A stretch of 64,000 nucleotides of DNA, from contig CANFCK010000011.1 of the NCBI GenBank assembly GCA_947445035.1, positions 1 through 64,000 of the forward strand. The letters run 5' to 3'. Within the stretch, counting starts at the first letter, position 1, and each line of letters starts with the position of its first letter. Positions 1 through 8,572 of this stretch are shown in pieces. The notes beneath the pieces were generated by a model, which was given only the letters and a program-made list of their open reading frames with translations, was not told the origin of the DNA and searched no databases. The translations under genes and the position numbers were made by a program. Origin of the DNA: Deltaproteobacteria bacterium (GTDB taxonomy: Bacteria > Myxococcota_A > UBA796 > SXON01).

Positions 1-138
1 CAGGACATGATCGACCTCATCGAGGCGAGGTCCGACGCCGCCGACAAGCCGGCGATCGACGCGCTCGTGACCGACTGGCTGCTGAGCTTCGACTGCCCCG
101 AGAACTACGCGGAGCGCTGTCGGACGCACGGGAACTGA
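1..138 (+). CDS. 3' end of an unidentified protein (partial)
   Basis: An open frame enters from the left edge and ends in TGA; the last 45 residues are visible and finish in ENYAERCRTHGN. Codon use is GC-rich in third positions like the rest of the window, and no stop interrupts it. The fragment is acidic, with two Cys, and is too short to assign. It ends just upstream of an IS66 remnant on the other strand. It could be the tail of any cytoplasmic or exported protein; I do not recognise it. Confidence 0.45.
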   Translation, partial: QDMIDLIEARSDAADKPAIDALVTDWLLSFDCPENYAERCRTHGN

Positions 139-165
139 TCCGGCATCCGAAGCGTACGCGCAATT

Positions 166-565
166 CGAGCGGTCGGTATGGTATCAGTCGGTCGTCTATT
201 TCGGCGTCAGCGCGGGTCGGTGAGTACGCGGGGCGGTATCCCCAGGGGTCGATGCCGTGGAGTCGGCAGCTGCCGATGAGTGACAACAACGTCGCTGCGG
301 CCTGGGCGTCGTCCTCGACGCGGCGACGGTCGGGCTTCGGGCCAATCAGCTGCCGCTTGAGGCGCGCCAGCTCCAACGAGAGCGCTTCAAGCTTGTCGAC
401 GAGTACGGCATTCTGCTCGCGCAGGACCCCGTTCTCGACAGCCAGTGCGGCGGCATCCACACGCCAGGGCTCAGGCGGTACCGGGGATCGCCGTGGGGAT
501 ACCTTGCCGCCGCTTGCGGACGGGCCCGAAGCGGGTGGACCCTCGCCGGGTGTGCCTGCTTCCAT
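166..565 (-). pseudogene. IS66 transposase (TnpC) remnant, internally deleted
   Basis: Reading the minus strand from 565, residues about 37-92 look like the N-terminal helical leader of IS66 TnpC (ENGVLREQNAVLVDKLEALS, then LARLKRQLIGPKPDRRR). They run straight into a segment typical of the extreme C-terminus (LIGSCRLHGIDPWGY, then DDRLIPYRPLE). In an intact TnpC these parts lie about 400 residues apart on either side of the zinc and DDE domains, so the catalytic core has been deleted in frame. The open frame continues to about base 17 but loses resemblance after about 166. No flanking inverted repeats were recognised. The assignment rests on remembered family motifs. Confidence 0.6.
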
Positions 566-579
566 GGCGTTCGCTTTTC

Positions 580-3500
580 CTATCCCGTCGCCGTTTCCTC
601 GCCGGAAGCCCCGCGATCCAGGAAGGATCGCCTCAACTTTTGGCCCGCCCGCTGCAGCGCGGTGACCGCGGGGAGTCGCTCATCCGAATAGCACTGGAAG
701 GCAGTGGGGATGTCGTTCGGAAACAGGTCCATCATGTCGCCAAGCGCAACCGCGTCCACCAACGCGGAACCGACACCTTGGCTGGTAAACGGCAGCAAAG
801 GGTGCCCGGAATCGCCGACAAAAGCGAGGTTTCCCTTGGCAAGCGCCGGGAGCCGATCCATATCGGCGGTGCGCCAGACATAGCTCCTGCCAAAGTTGGT
901 CCGCAGGATCAAGTCCAACACCGGCAGCGCCCAGTCGCCCACCAGCTCGCGCACCAGCGATGAGCGCCCGGAGGAGTCCAAGCCATCGAAGCGCACGGAT
1001 GCGGCGTCCACCTGCAAGAACCAAACCATCGAGCGGGCGCTGCAGGGCACAATACTCACCGCCAACGCCCGTTTCACATCAACAAACTTGAGGAACTTCC
1101 CGTTCAACGACCGCACCAGATCCGGCGCCTCGATCGCGCACACCAGCTCGTGCACCCGGTCCGACCCAAGCTTCAGGTCCGGGTAGATGGCATTCCTCAC
1201 CACTGAGCGGTGGCCGTCCGCGGCGATGAACACATCGGCCTCGATCGTGCTGCCGTCCTCCATTCGGGCGGAGGTGACCATGCCCCGTGCATCCCGCACA
1301 ACCGTGGTGACCGACTTGCCCCACGACACCGCGCCTACTGGCATCCCCCGAAGTAGGTAGGAGGAGAACTTTCCATGGTCAAAGCCGGTGGCTTCAAGGG
1401 CCTCGGTGCGGATGACCTCGCCGCTCGGAGTTCGCAGCTCCAAGGTATCCAACGGATGGCCAAGCTCGGCCATCGTATCCCAAATGCCGAGTCGCTGAGC
1501 GGCTTCTACGCCGTTAGGCAGCAACAGGAAGCCCTTGCCGCTGCGCTCAACCGGCTCGGAGCGCTCGTAGAGCCGTACGTCCCACCCCGAGCGTATGAGC
1601 CTCGCGGCGATCGCCATACCGGCCACACCGCCGCCCAAAACAGCGACCTTCTTGCCACGCTTGGGCGGGAGGCTCCACGTTCCGGAATTGCGGGCAGCTA
1701 CCCCTACAGAAGCCTTGGCCTCCGAGCTGGCCACGGGCACGGGCAGCCGCTGACCCGACCGCACCAACTCGACCCAAGCCTGGGTCGAGAGCGGGCGACC
1801 GTACAGAAAGCCTTGGGCAAACTCGCAGCCGAGCGCAACCAAGATGTCAAGCTGCTCCTGTGTCTCTACGCCCTCGGCGACCACCCGCGCCTCGAGGGAG
1901 CGCCCAAGACCAACGACGCTCTCAATGATCGCGTGGGTGCGCTGGCTGGGCAGCGCAGCGACGAGGCTGCGGTCGATCTTCACGTAGTCAAAATAGAGGC
2001 GTTGCAGGTAGGACAGCGACGAATACCCCGTGCCGAAGTCGTCGAGCGCGATGGCGACGCCATTCTCCCGAAGCTGGTTCAGTCGAACTACCGCCTCGTT
2101 GAATCGGTCGATGAACACCGACTCGGTCAGCTCGATGATCAGCTGGCTGGGATGCACATCGTGATCGCGGAGTCCCCGCACCACATCCGCTCCTAAGGAT
2201 GCAAGCGAGGCCTCTCGCGCCGAGACGTTGATCGCGAGCGGGATCGGCTCGGCGCACTCGTCCCGCATCCGAACCAGCAATTTCAACGCCTCCTGAAGCA
2301 CGAAGCGGTCGAGGAGCTTGATGACGTCGGACTGTTCGGCCACCTGCACGAACTCACCCGGCGGAACCTCGCCTAGCTCTGGTGAAACCCAGCGGGCCAG
2401 ACACTCTCCGCGCGTGACGACGCCAGTAGCGACACACGGGATCGGCTGGATGACGATGTGAAGCTCATCCCGTGCCAGCGCCCCCGGCAATAAGCGGCCG
2501 ATCCGCTCTCCGCGCGCGTGGCGGACGTCGGTGTCTTCTTGGTAGCGCACGACCCGGTTCTTGCCGCCGCGCTTGGCCTCGAGCATCGCCAGATCGGCGC
2601 GACGGGACAGCTCCGCCAGCGCGACAGGCGCATACGCAGCGCTGCCGACGCTCGCGGTGACGCTGAAGCGGGATTCGTTGACGACATAGACCGCGGCCAA
2701 CGCCGCACAGAGGGTATCGGGGAGGTCCTCGTAGGCGGCGTCCGCGTAGACCAAAAACTCGTCGCCGCCCATGCGCCCCGCGATCGCTCCAGGCGGCAGG
2801 CAGGCGGTGATCCGGTCGGCTGCGCCTTTCATGACCCGGTCGCCGAACTGATGGCCCATGCGGTCATTGACGCTCTTGATGCCGTCGAGATCGAGGTACA
2901 CCGCGATGCACGGCCGGCCCTCGCCGAAGCGATTTCCCGCTTCCAGAAAGATGCCGTGACGGTTAAGAAGGTGGGTCATCGGATCGGTGTGGGCGAGCAA
3001 CAGCAGGTCCATGCGCTCGCGCGTGGTCAGGCGGTGGGCCTCAAAAACCTCGATCAACAGCGCCAACGTCGGCATCACCGTCTCGACGAGCCGCACCTCT
3101 TCATCGGACCAACCGCCCGCGCGATCGGTCCACATCGAACAAACGTGGACGTCCTCCCGCGCCGACGAGAGCGGGAAAGCCACGTATTCCGTGGCACCCT
3201 GAAGCAAAAAATCCCGCAACACGGGAAAACGCTCCACGCCCTCGCCCTCAGCGAGCCGCAGGCGCAGCGTCCGGCGGCTGGTCATCACCTCTTGCAGCGC
3301 GCTGGCCTTGTGCTCGGGGGTCTCCAGAAAACCCCAGGGCCTATCCGTGCGGGTGACATCCCCTCCGTCCTTCGACCAGACAAAGCCTACGCCCGCCAAC
3401 GACGGATGGAGCGAGAGCACCGCGAGGCTTACCCGGCGGGGATCCATGCCCAACGCCTGCAGCGCCTCGACCAACATCCCCACCGCGGCACCCACGTCAA

Positions 3501-3624
3501 AACGGTGCAGCGCGGCCTCGGTCAGCCGGTCCCGGAGCGACGCTACAATAGCCGCCCCATTCGGACCGGAGCCGGTAGGGGACGCGACCGAGGCAGGCGT
3601 CAGCGATGGATCAAGGGGCGGCAC
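580..3624 (-). CDS. GGDEF-EAL c-di-GMP protein fused to an FAD-dependent monooxygenase
   Basis: One uninterrupted frame holds four modules. Positions use the longest reading, from the ATG at 3759. Residues 70-245 form a GAF-like sensor of the kind seen before nucleotide cyclases (GATEYVAFPL). Residues 258-405 are GGDEF with intact GGDEF at 331-335 and metal-binding Asp in YLDLDGIKSVND, but the RxxD inhibitory site is absent (PPGA). Residues 420-660 are EAL; the signature reads ECLAR, while DDFGTGYS, VKID and VAEGVE are kept, so hydrolysis remains plausible. Residues 703-1045 are a PHBH/UbiH-type flavoprotein with GGGVAG at 709-714, AADGHRS at 847-852 and the second FAD motif VGDSGHPLLPF at 981-991. 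A GTG at 3624 (residue 46) has GGAG six bases upstream and a TATACT box at 3676-3681, so I prefer it over 3759; this gives about 1014 residues. It probably couples c-di-GMP turnover to a flavin or redox reaction; the substrate is unknown. Confidence 0.85.
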   Translation of the reverse strand: MPPLDPSLTPASVASPTGSGPNGAAIVASLRDRLTEAALHRFDVGAAVGMLVEALQALGMDPRRVSLAVLSLHPSLAGVGFVWSKDGGDVTRTDRPWGFLETPEHKASALQEVMTSRRTLRLRLAEGEGVERFPVLRDFLLQGATEYVAFPLSSAREDVHVCSMWTDRAGGWSDEEVRLVETVMPTLALLIEVFEAHRLTTRERMDLLLLAHTDPMTHLLNRHGIFLEAGNRFGEGRPCIAVYLDLDGIKSVNDRMGHQFGDRVMKGAADRITACLPPGAIAGRMGGDEFLVYADAAYEDLPDTLCAALAAVYVVNESRFSVTASVGSAAYAPVALAELSRRADLAMLEAKRGGKNRVVRYQEDTDVRHARGERIGRLLPGALARDELHIVIQPIPCVATGVVTRGECLARWVSPELGEVPPGEFVQVAEQSDVIKLLDRFVLQEALKLLVRMRDECAEPIPLAINVSAREASLASLGADVVRGLRDHDVHPSQLIIELTESVFIDRFNEAVVRLNQLRENGVAIALDDFGTGYSSLSYLQRLYFDYVKIDRSLVAALPSQRTHAIIESVVGLGRSLEARVVAEGVETQEQLDILVALGCEFAQGFLYGRPLSTQAWVELVRSGQRLPVPVASSEAKASVGVAARNSGTWSLPPKRGKKVAVLGGGVAGMAIAARLIRSGWDVRLYERSEPVERSGKGFLLLPNGVEAAQRLGIWDTMAELGHPLDTLELRTPSGEVIRTEALEATGFDHGKFSSYLLRGMPVGAVSWGKSVTTVVRDARGMVTSARMEDGSTIEADVFIAADGHRSVVRNAIYPDLKLGSDRVHELVCAIEAPDLVRSLNGKFLKFVDVKRALAVSIVPCSARSMVWFLQVDAASVRFDGLDSSGRSSLVRELVGDWALPVLDLILRTNFGRSYVWRTADMDRLPALAKGNLAFVGDSGHPLLPFTSQGVGSALVDAVALGDMMDLFPNDIPTAFQCYSDERLPAVTALQRAGQKLRRSFLDRGASGEETATG

Positions 3625-3675
3625 CGCTGAACTCCGTCTTTCAGCCTTCGTTCGGTCTTCGTTGAATGGTGGGGC

Positions 3676-3681
3676 AGTATA
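3676..3681 (-). promoter_or_regulatory. candidate -10 box (TATACT) for the GGDEF-EAL-FAD gene
   Basis: On the minus strand TATACT matches the sigma-70 -10 consensus at five of six positions and lies 51 bases upstream of the preferred GTG start. No convincing -35 hexamer is visible 17 bases further up (CTCGCA). The box falls inside the longest possible reading frame, which is one reason to reject the ATG at 3759. Confidence 0.35.
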
Positions 3682-3859
3682 CCGCGCCGGCACCATCATG
3701 CGAGCCACAGCAGGCCAGCGACAGCCGCGAATCATCGCCGGCCTTCGGCGGGATCGCACGACACCTCCCGTGGGATGATTCCGCGTCGCCGAAGGCGCGC
3801 CGTAAGCCCCCGGTCAACCGCGGGGTGATCTCGGCGACTTGGCGTAGCCTCGGCGCTCC

Positions 3860-4235
3860 ATGTTGGAGTTCCCGATGCCGATCCCCCTCCCGTCGTTCGA
3901 CGACCTTCCTGGTCGCTGGATGGCCAGCGACGCACGCCTGGTTCTCGGCGCTCTCGCCACCAGCGGCGACCGTCGCCGGGGTCCAGGCGCCCGCGTCACG
4001 CGTCGGCGGGCACCCGCGCGCCAGTGAGCACCGGCCACGCCTCCACACAGCTACGCCGAGGCGGCGAATTCAACAGGCGCGTCGGAAACAGCGAAACCGT
4101 AGGTCCCGACACCCATTGCCGCAACAGGAGGGCGCGGTGGAGATGCGGGTGGCCGGGGGCTTACGTTGCGCAGCGCGGCCTCGTCGAGAGGTCGAGGCGG
4201 GCCGCAACCTGTCGACGATCGTTCCGGTTCCGCGG
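3860..4235 (+). pseudogene. degenerate IS66-type accessory ORF (TnpA-like) remnant
   Basis: An ATG at 3860 opens a 55-codon frame ending at 4027 that contains GRWMASDARLVLGALATSG. This resembles the start of the helix-turn-helix accessory protein encoded first in some IS66 elements. Further on, around 4135-4165, VEMRVAGG resembles its C-terminal segment, but in a different frame, so at least one frameshift is needed. I see no intact gene here. The call is weak and rests on short motif resemblance; the alternative is plain noncoding sequence. Confidence 0.3.
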
Positions 4236-4246
4236 CATGTTGACCC

Positions 4247-5851
4247 ATGCACGCCCACACCCCCCTCCTCGTCGTCCTCGCCGCCTGTGTCATCGGCAAG
4301 CCCGAGGACGCGGGACAGGAGACCGCGGTCATCACGGACTCCGCGAGGGCGGACACGTCCGACACCGCCCCCCTGCCGGACAGCGCCGACACGGACACCG
4401 ATGAGACGGACTCTGGGTTTCCGGACAGCGCCGACTCCGCGCCCCCGGACACCGGGCGGGACACGAGCGCCCACAGCGCCGACGCGGACGGGGACGGGTA
4501 CAGCCCCGCGGACGGGGACTGCGACGACGCCGACCCCGACACCCACCCGGGCGCGGTCGAGGTCCTCGACGGTGAGGACGACGACTGTGACGGCGAGACC
4601 GACGTCGTGCAGGCGGGGGCCGGCGCGGATGCCTGGCTCGAGGCGACCACAGGCATGAACCTGGGCTATCGCGGGTTGTCCGTCGGCGACCTCGACGCGG
4701 ACGGGCTCCCCGAGGTGATCGTCGCAGCTCCGGCGCTGCTGGGCACGGCCGACTCCCAGGTCTACGTGCTCGAGGGGGCCGACTACGCCACCTTTGCAGG
4801 AGATCCAGGCGCCTACGCCGAGACCACGCTGAGTACCGAGGCGCGGTTCGGGTTCGTCGGCGAGCGGATGGGGGATGTGGACGGCGATGGCGATGACGAT
4901 CTGGCGGCCATCGGCTGGTACGGGGGCCCGGCGCTGCTCGTGTACGAAGGGCCGCTTGCCCCGGGGACGCTCACCGAGGCCGACGCGGACCTCACGCTCG
5001 ACGCCGCGTCGGGTGGCCTGGAGGGCGCGATCCTGTCGGACGCCGATCCCGACGGTGACGGCGCTTGCGGGCTCCTGTTCGGGAACCCCACGGCCGGGGA
5101 GGTGCGGGTGTGGACGGGCGACCCTGGCTCCGGGGTGGTCGACCCCTCCGCGGCCGACGTGGTGTGGACGGGCGGGGCCGGGGTGGGGCGTGCCCTGGCG
5201 GCGGGGGACCTCGACGACGACGGCGCCGACGATGTCGCGGTGGCCGACTACGCCGCCGGTGTCGTGTACGTGCTCCCGGCCAGCGCCGCGGGGAGCAGCG
5301 GAGCCGTCGCCACGCTCGCGCGCTGGACCTTCACGCTCCAGACCAACGTGGGCATGTACGGCGGGCTCGCCTTCGGCAGCGTCGACTCGGACGGCGGCGT
5401 CGATCTCGTCCTGGGGGAGCCGCTCGCGGCCGCCAACTCCCGAGCGGTCGACGGCGGACGGGTCGAGGTGTTCTTCGGTGGCCTGGGTCCGGGGACCTAC
5501 ACCTTTAGCGACGCGGACGTGGTGATCGCGGGGGAGGGCTCGGGGACGATCTTCGACTTCGGTCACCACGTGGGAGTGGCCGACCCCTTCGGCGACGGCC
5601 CGCTGGTGCTCGCCTCGGCGCCGGTCGCCGGCTCGCCGCCCTCGTGGCTGTTCGGCTACGACGCCGCGACCGCCACGCTCTGGAGCGACCACACGCTCTC
5701 CGTCGAGGGCGCCACCCCCGGAGACGGGCTGGGGCATCGCTTCGCCGTCGAAGATCTCGACCTGGACGGGGCGCCCGAGTGGATCATCGCGGCGCCGGAC
5801 GCCTACTCGATCGGGGCGGGCGGCGCGCTCTGGTTCTTCGCCGGGCGGTAG
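4247..5851 (+). CDS. exported lipoprotein with FG-GAP repeats and a MopE-like metal-binding motif
   Basis: The 534-residue product begins with a lipoprotein signal (VVLAACVIG, Cys14). An Asp/Thr/Ser linker follows to about residue 85. Then comes one MopE-type Asp-rich motif (DGDGYSPADGDCDDADPD, DDDCDGETD) and an integrin-alpha-like propeller of FG-GAP repeats (for example VGDLDADGLPEVIVAAPALL, MGDVDGDGDDDLAAIG, AGDLDDDGADDVAVADY). It ends with a repeat close to the stop, so the propeller looks complete. It is expected on the cell surface and to bind Ca2+; ligand unknown. It is monocistronic and convergent with the damaged lipoprotein gene downstream. Confidence 0.85.
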   Translation: MHAHTPLLVVLAACVIGKPEDAGQETAVITDSARADTSDTAPLPDSADTDTDETDSGFPDSADSAPPDTGRDTSAHSADADGDGYSPADGDCDDADPDTHPGAVEVLDGEDDDCDGETDVVQAGAGADAWLEATTGMNLGYRGLSVGDLDADGLPEVIVAAPALLGTADSQVYVLEGADYATFAGDPGAYAETTLSTEARFGFVGERMGDVDGDGDDDLAAIGWYGGPALLVYEGPLAPGTLTEADADLTLDAASGGLEGAILSDADPDGDGACGLLFGNPTAGEVRVWTGDPGSGVVDPSAADVVWTGGAGVGRALAAGDLDDDGADDVAVADYAAGVVYVLPASAAGSSGAVATLARWTFTLQTNVGMYGGLAFGSVDSDGGVDLVLGEPLAAANSRAVDGGRVEVFFGGLGPGTYTFSDADVVIAGEGSGTIFDFGHHVGVADPFGDGPLVLASAPVAGSPPSWLFGYDAATATLWSDHTLSVEGATPGDGLGHRFAVEDLDLDGAPEWIIAAPDAYSIGAGGALWFFAGR

Positions 5852-5854
5852 GTC

Positions 5855-6226
5855 GTGGCTCGCGGGCCCGTGCTCGATGTACACCGTGCCGCCGTCGCTC
5901 TCCGCCCTCACCGCGACGTTCGTCGGAGCCACGGCGCCGGTCCACGGAATCACGAGGTCCGAGCCGAACTCGACCTCGGTCACGTCGATCTCGTAGCCGA
6001 ACGCGTAGGCGTCATCGGAGCCGACCTGCCAGGAGTCCGAGAGGTCGTGGACCGTGACCGTGCCCCCCCCTCGTCGATCACCATCGGCTCGTCGTTCAGC
6101 AAGGCCTCGCCAAGGAAGGTCGGGCAGCCCTCGGCGGTAGACGACGCTGGCGTCCACGTCGCCCATGCCGGCGAGCAGCGCGGGGGAGGTGCCGCAGGCG
6201 ATGACGAAAAGAAGGCTGGACAGCAT
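5855..6226 (-). pseudogene. small lipoprotein gene, frameshifted twice and 3'-truncated
   Basis: From the ATG at 6226 the minus strand encodes MLSSLLFVIACGTSP, a clear lipoprotein signal (lipobox FVIAC), continuing MGDVDASVVYR. Sensible coding then moves to another frame (GCPTFLGEALLNDEPMVIDE) and returns to the first (TVTVHDLSDSWQVGSDDAYA, then EVEFGSDLVIPW). The second shift coincides with an eight-base C run near 6063-6071. The original frame then runs without a stop into the antisense of the FG-GAP gene, so the natural C-terminus seems lost. The shifts may be real or base-calling errors. Function unknown. Confidence 0.5.
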
Positions 6227-6428
6227 CGGCACCTGCGTCTGCGTACGGCATAGCGGGCCGGGCCGGGGCGTCGCTGGCTGCGGCGTACGGGAGAAATCGA
6301 GGGCGCGAGCGGGGCGAATCGCGTCCGCCCCACCTCGGGGTGGGCGGATCCGCCGCGATTCGCGGCGCCGCCGGGGTCGGAACCTACCGCGGCGATGTCT
6401 GTCGAGAGCCCCCGCGGCCGGAATCCCC

Positions 6429-6701
6429 ATGGACGCGCAGAGCCTCGTCGACGACTTTTTCGGCATGACCCACGCGGTCGCAGCGCTGGCCCGGGGGCAG
6501 GTGCTTGACGCGGGGGCCTTTCATCCGGGCGGAGTCTTTCAAGCCATTGTGTTCTCGGTTCAGGTTCCACTCCCCGTTGCGGCTCTATCAGCCTGGATCG
6601 AGTTGCCTTGGAGCAGTGCGGCACGGTGGGCATCAGCCGCAGCGATAGCGCTTGGGGCGGTCTGCTCGGTCGTGTTCATCGGGCGGTCGCTGCCGGCCTG
6701 A
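6429..6701 (+). CDS. small hypothetical membrane protein
   Basis: A 90-residue frame starts MDAQSLVDDFFGMTHAVAAL and has hydrophobic stretches at about 38-56 and 65-84 (the second ends AIALGAVCSVVFIG), followed by a short RSLPA tail. It is divergent from the damaged lipoprotein gene. No strong ribosome binding site is seen (CGGAAT upstream). No family recognised. The frame is open further upstream, but this ATG gives the best start for a two-helix membrane protein. Confidence 0.4.
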   Translation: MDAQSLVDDFFGMTHAVAALARGQVLDAGAFHPGGVFQAIVFSVQVPLPVAALSAWIELPWSSAARWASAAAIALGAVCSVVFIGRSLPA

Positions 6702-7021
6702 CGGGTGGCCGTGCGCGCCCAGTCCCCCGCGACGCCGTACTTGGCTGTGGCGTCGTGGGATTTGCCTGCGATGCGGTAGCCGATGGCGATCTCGCCGCGC
6801 CGGCAAGCTGACCGCCGGCTCCAGGCTCCAGTCGTCGCGCCCGCAACGGGGAAGGCCGCCGCGTTGACGATCGCCCGGAGCCTGCTGCGCTCGACCGACG
6901 ACTTCGGCACCGGATTCTCGTCGCTGTCGCGACTGGTTGGTCGCGGCGGCGTTGCCAATCGAAGAAGCGTCGCGTTGGGTGGTGCCGTCAGCCGGGGCTT
7001 GAGGTACCCTTGGCGGCGACG
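6702..7021 (+). other. 320-base gap with no intact gene; contains an EAL-domain scrap
   Basis: No frame here looks like a complete gene. On the plus strand, about 6895-6935 encodes DDFGTGFSSLSRL, a near match to the catalytic DDFGTGYSSLSYL segment of EAL phosphodiesterases, but nothing on either side continues the domain. It is most simply a relic of an EAL gene. No convincing promoter was identified for the downstream operon. Confidence 0.3.
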
Positions 7022-8572
7022 ATGCGGAAGCGACGACCGTTTTGGGCCCTTTTCCTCGCCGTTGGGTGTGACGGTGTCCCCCAGGCCGACTCCGACGAGG
7101 CCGAGGCCACTGCTCCTCGGCTGGACCACCGAGCCGCCGCGTCGCGCGCGTCGCTCGATCTTTTGGGGCATCGCCCAAGCGCCGATACCCTCCGCGAGGC
7201 CGATGCCAGCACGCTGTCAGCGGTGATCGACGCCGCGTCGGACGACCCCGACCTGGGCCGGCGCGCGGCGTGGTTGTGGAACCGGAGCCTGCACACGGCC
7301 GCTTGGCGGGACGACCTCGCCTGGCTCGCCGACTTGCCTCTTGCGGACCAACGTGCGATCGCGTGGGAGCCCCTCGCCGGCATCATGGCCATCGTGAACG
7401 AAGACCGGCCGTTCACCGACGTGCTCACCGCAGCCCAGTGGCCGGCGAACGACCGGCTCGCCGCGCTCTGGGACATCCCGTACACTGGGCTGGGCGGGGA
7501 TTGGGCGTGGACGCGGTACAACGACGGTCGCCCACTGGCGGGCATCCTTTCGACGAGCGCGCTGTGGTTGCGTCACAGCGCCGACCAGACCAACTTCCAC
7601 CGTCGTCGCGCCAACATGCTGGCGCGGGTCTTCCTGTGCGCCGATTTCTTCGACCGCGACGTGCAGTTCGAGGCCGACTCCGTGCTCGGCGTGGGCGAAG
7701 TGGAGGTCGCCGTCCGCGAGACCCCGGCCTGCGTGAACTGCCACTCCGCTCTCGACCCGATGGCAGGCTTCCTGGCTGGCTTCGCCGAGCGCTCCGAGCC
7801 CACCGACCTGGAGCAGGGAAAGCGGTACAGCCCCTGGCTCGCGGCGTACGGCGCTGCCGTCAGTAATCCCAGCTACTTCGGTCATCCAGGCGAGAGTTTG
7901 GTTGACCTCGGCGCGTTCATGGCCGCGGATCCACGCTTCGCGCGCTGCGTGGTGCGGCGCACCTACGAAGGGCTCACCAGCGCGTCGTTCGATGCCGAGC
8001 CAACGCGCGACACGATGGTGCGGGAGTTCGTCGACGGCGGCTACCGCTGGGACCAGCTCGCGACCGCAGTGATCCGGACTGACGCGTGGGCGCTCCCCGC
8101 GTTCAAACGCCTCCCCACAGATCAATATCTGCTCGCGACCAGTCACGTGCTCGCCCTCCCTGAAAGCATGACGGGAGCGTGGTCGGGGCTGGACGAGCCG
8201 CTCCTGGATGGACCGCTCCGTGTCCTGGGCGGCGACCCGGATGACGTCTCGGTGCTCGAAGCAGCCTCCGCCACCGCGCCGGCGCACCTGCTGTATTCCC
8301 ACTGGGTGGCGGAGCTCGCGGTGCCCGAGGCCGTCGCCTTGGACGAAGCTCGCGCACCGGCCGAGCGGCTCCTGCTGCCCGCGAGCGACGACCCAACCGA
8401 GGACGAGGTCCGCTCCCAGCTCGCCGCCCTTTTCCTCCGCCTGGACAGCCGGGTGGTCCAGCCCGATGGGGCAGAGGTCGACGGCCTCTACGCGCTGTGG
8501 ACGGCATCCGGCGAGTCGTGGGAGGAGGTGCTGGAGGCGCTCTTGCGGCATCCCGCGGGGAGGCTCTATTGA
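7022..8572 (+). CDS. lipoprotein with a single c-type haem motif (DUF1588/DUF1592-like)
   Basis: The 516-residue product has a lipoprotein signal (MRKRRPFWALFLAVGC, Cys16). An ATG at 7022 was chosen over a TTG at 7010 because it gives a standard signal peptide. The helical body resembles the DUF1592/DUF1588 proteins of Planctomycetes and Myxococcota, including RRRANMLARVFLC at 194-206 and one CxxCH motif in ACVNCHSALDP at 236-246. It lies first in an operon with a second CxxCH lipoprotein and a DUF1501 protein; the next start overlaps its stop. It probably sits at the periplasmic face of a membrane and binds haem. The electron donor and substrate are unknown. Confidence 0.75.
   Translation: MRKRRPFWALFLAVGCDGVPQADSDEAEATAPRLDHRAAASRASLDLLGHRPSADTLREADASTLSAVIDAASDDPDLGRRAAWLWNRSLHTAAWRDDLAWLADLPLADQRAIAWEPLAGIMAIVNEDRPFTDVLTAAQWPANDRLAALWDIPYTGLGGDWAWTRYNDGRPLAGILSTSALWLRHSADQTNFHRRRANMLARVFLCADFFDRDVQFEADSVLGVGEVEVAVRETPACVNCHSALDPMAGFLAGFAERSEPTDLEQGKRYSPWLAAYGAAVSNPSYFGHPGESLVDLGAFMAADPRFARCVVRRTYEGLTSASFDAEPTRDTMVREFVDGGYRWDQLATAVIRTDAWALPAFKRLPTDQYLLATSHVLALPESMTGAWSGLDEPLLDGPLRVLGGDPDDVSVLEAASATAPAHLLYSHWVAELAVPEAVALDEARAPAERLLLPASDDPTEDEVRSQLAALFLRLDSRVVQPDGAEVDGLYALWTASGESWEEVLEALLRHPAGRLY

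Noticed and set aside
2518..3630. Plus-strand 370-residue frame
   Set aside because: Antisense of the GGDEF-EAL region; the translation has no family-like motifs.
4070..6466. Minus-strand 798-residue open frame
   Set aside because: Most of it is the antisense of the FG-GAP gene, whose GC-rich codons leave the opposite frame open. Only the 6226-5855 part looks coding.
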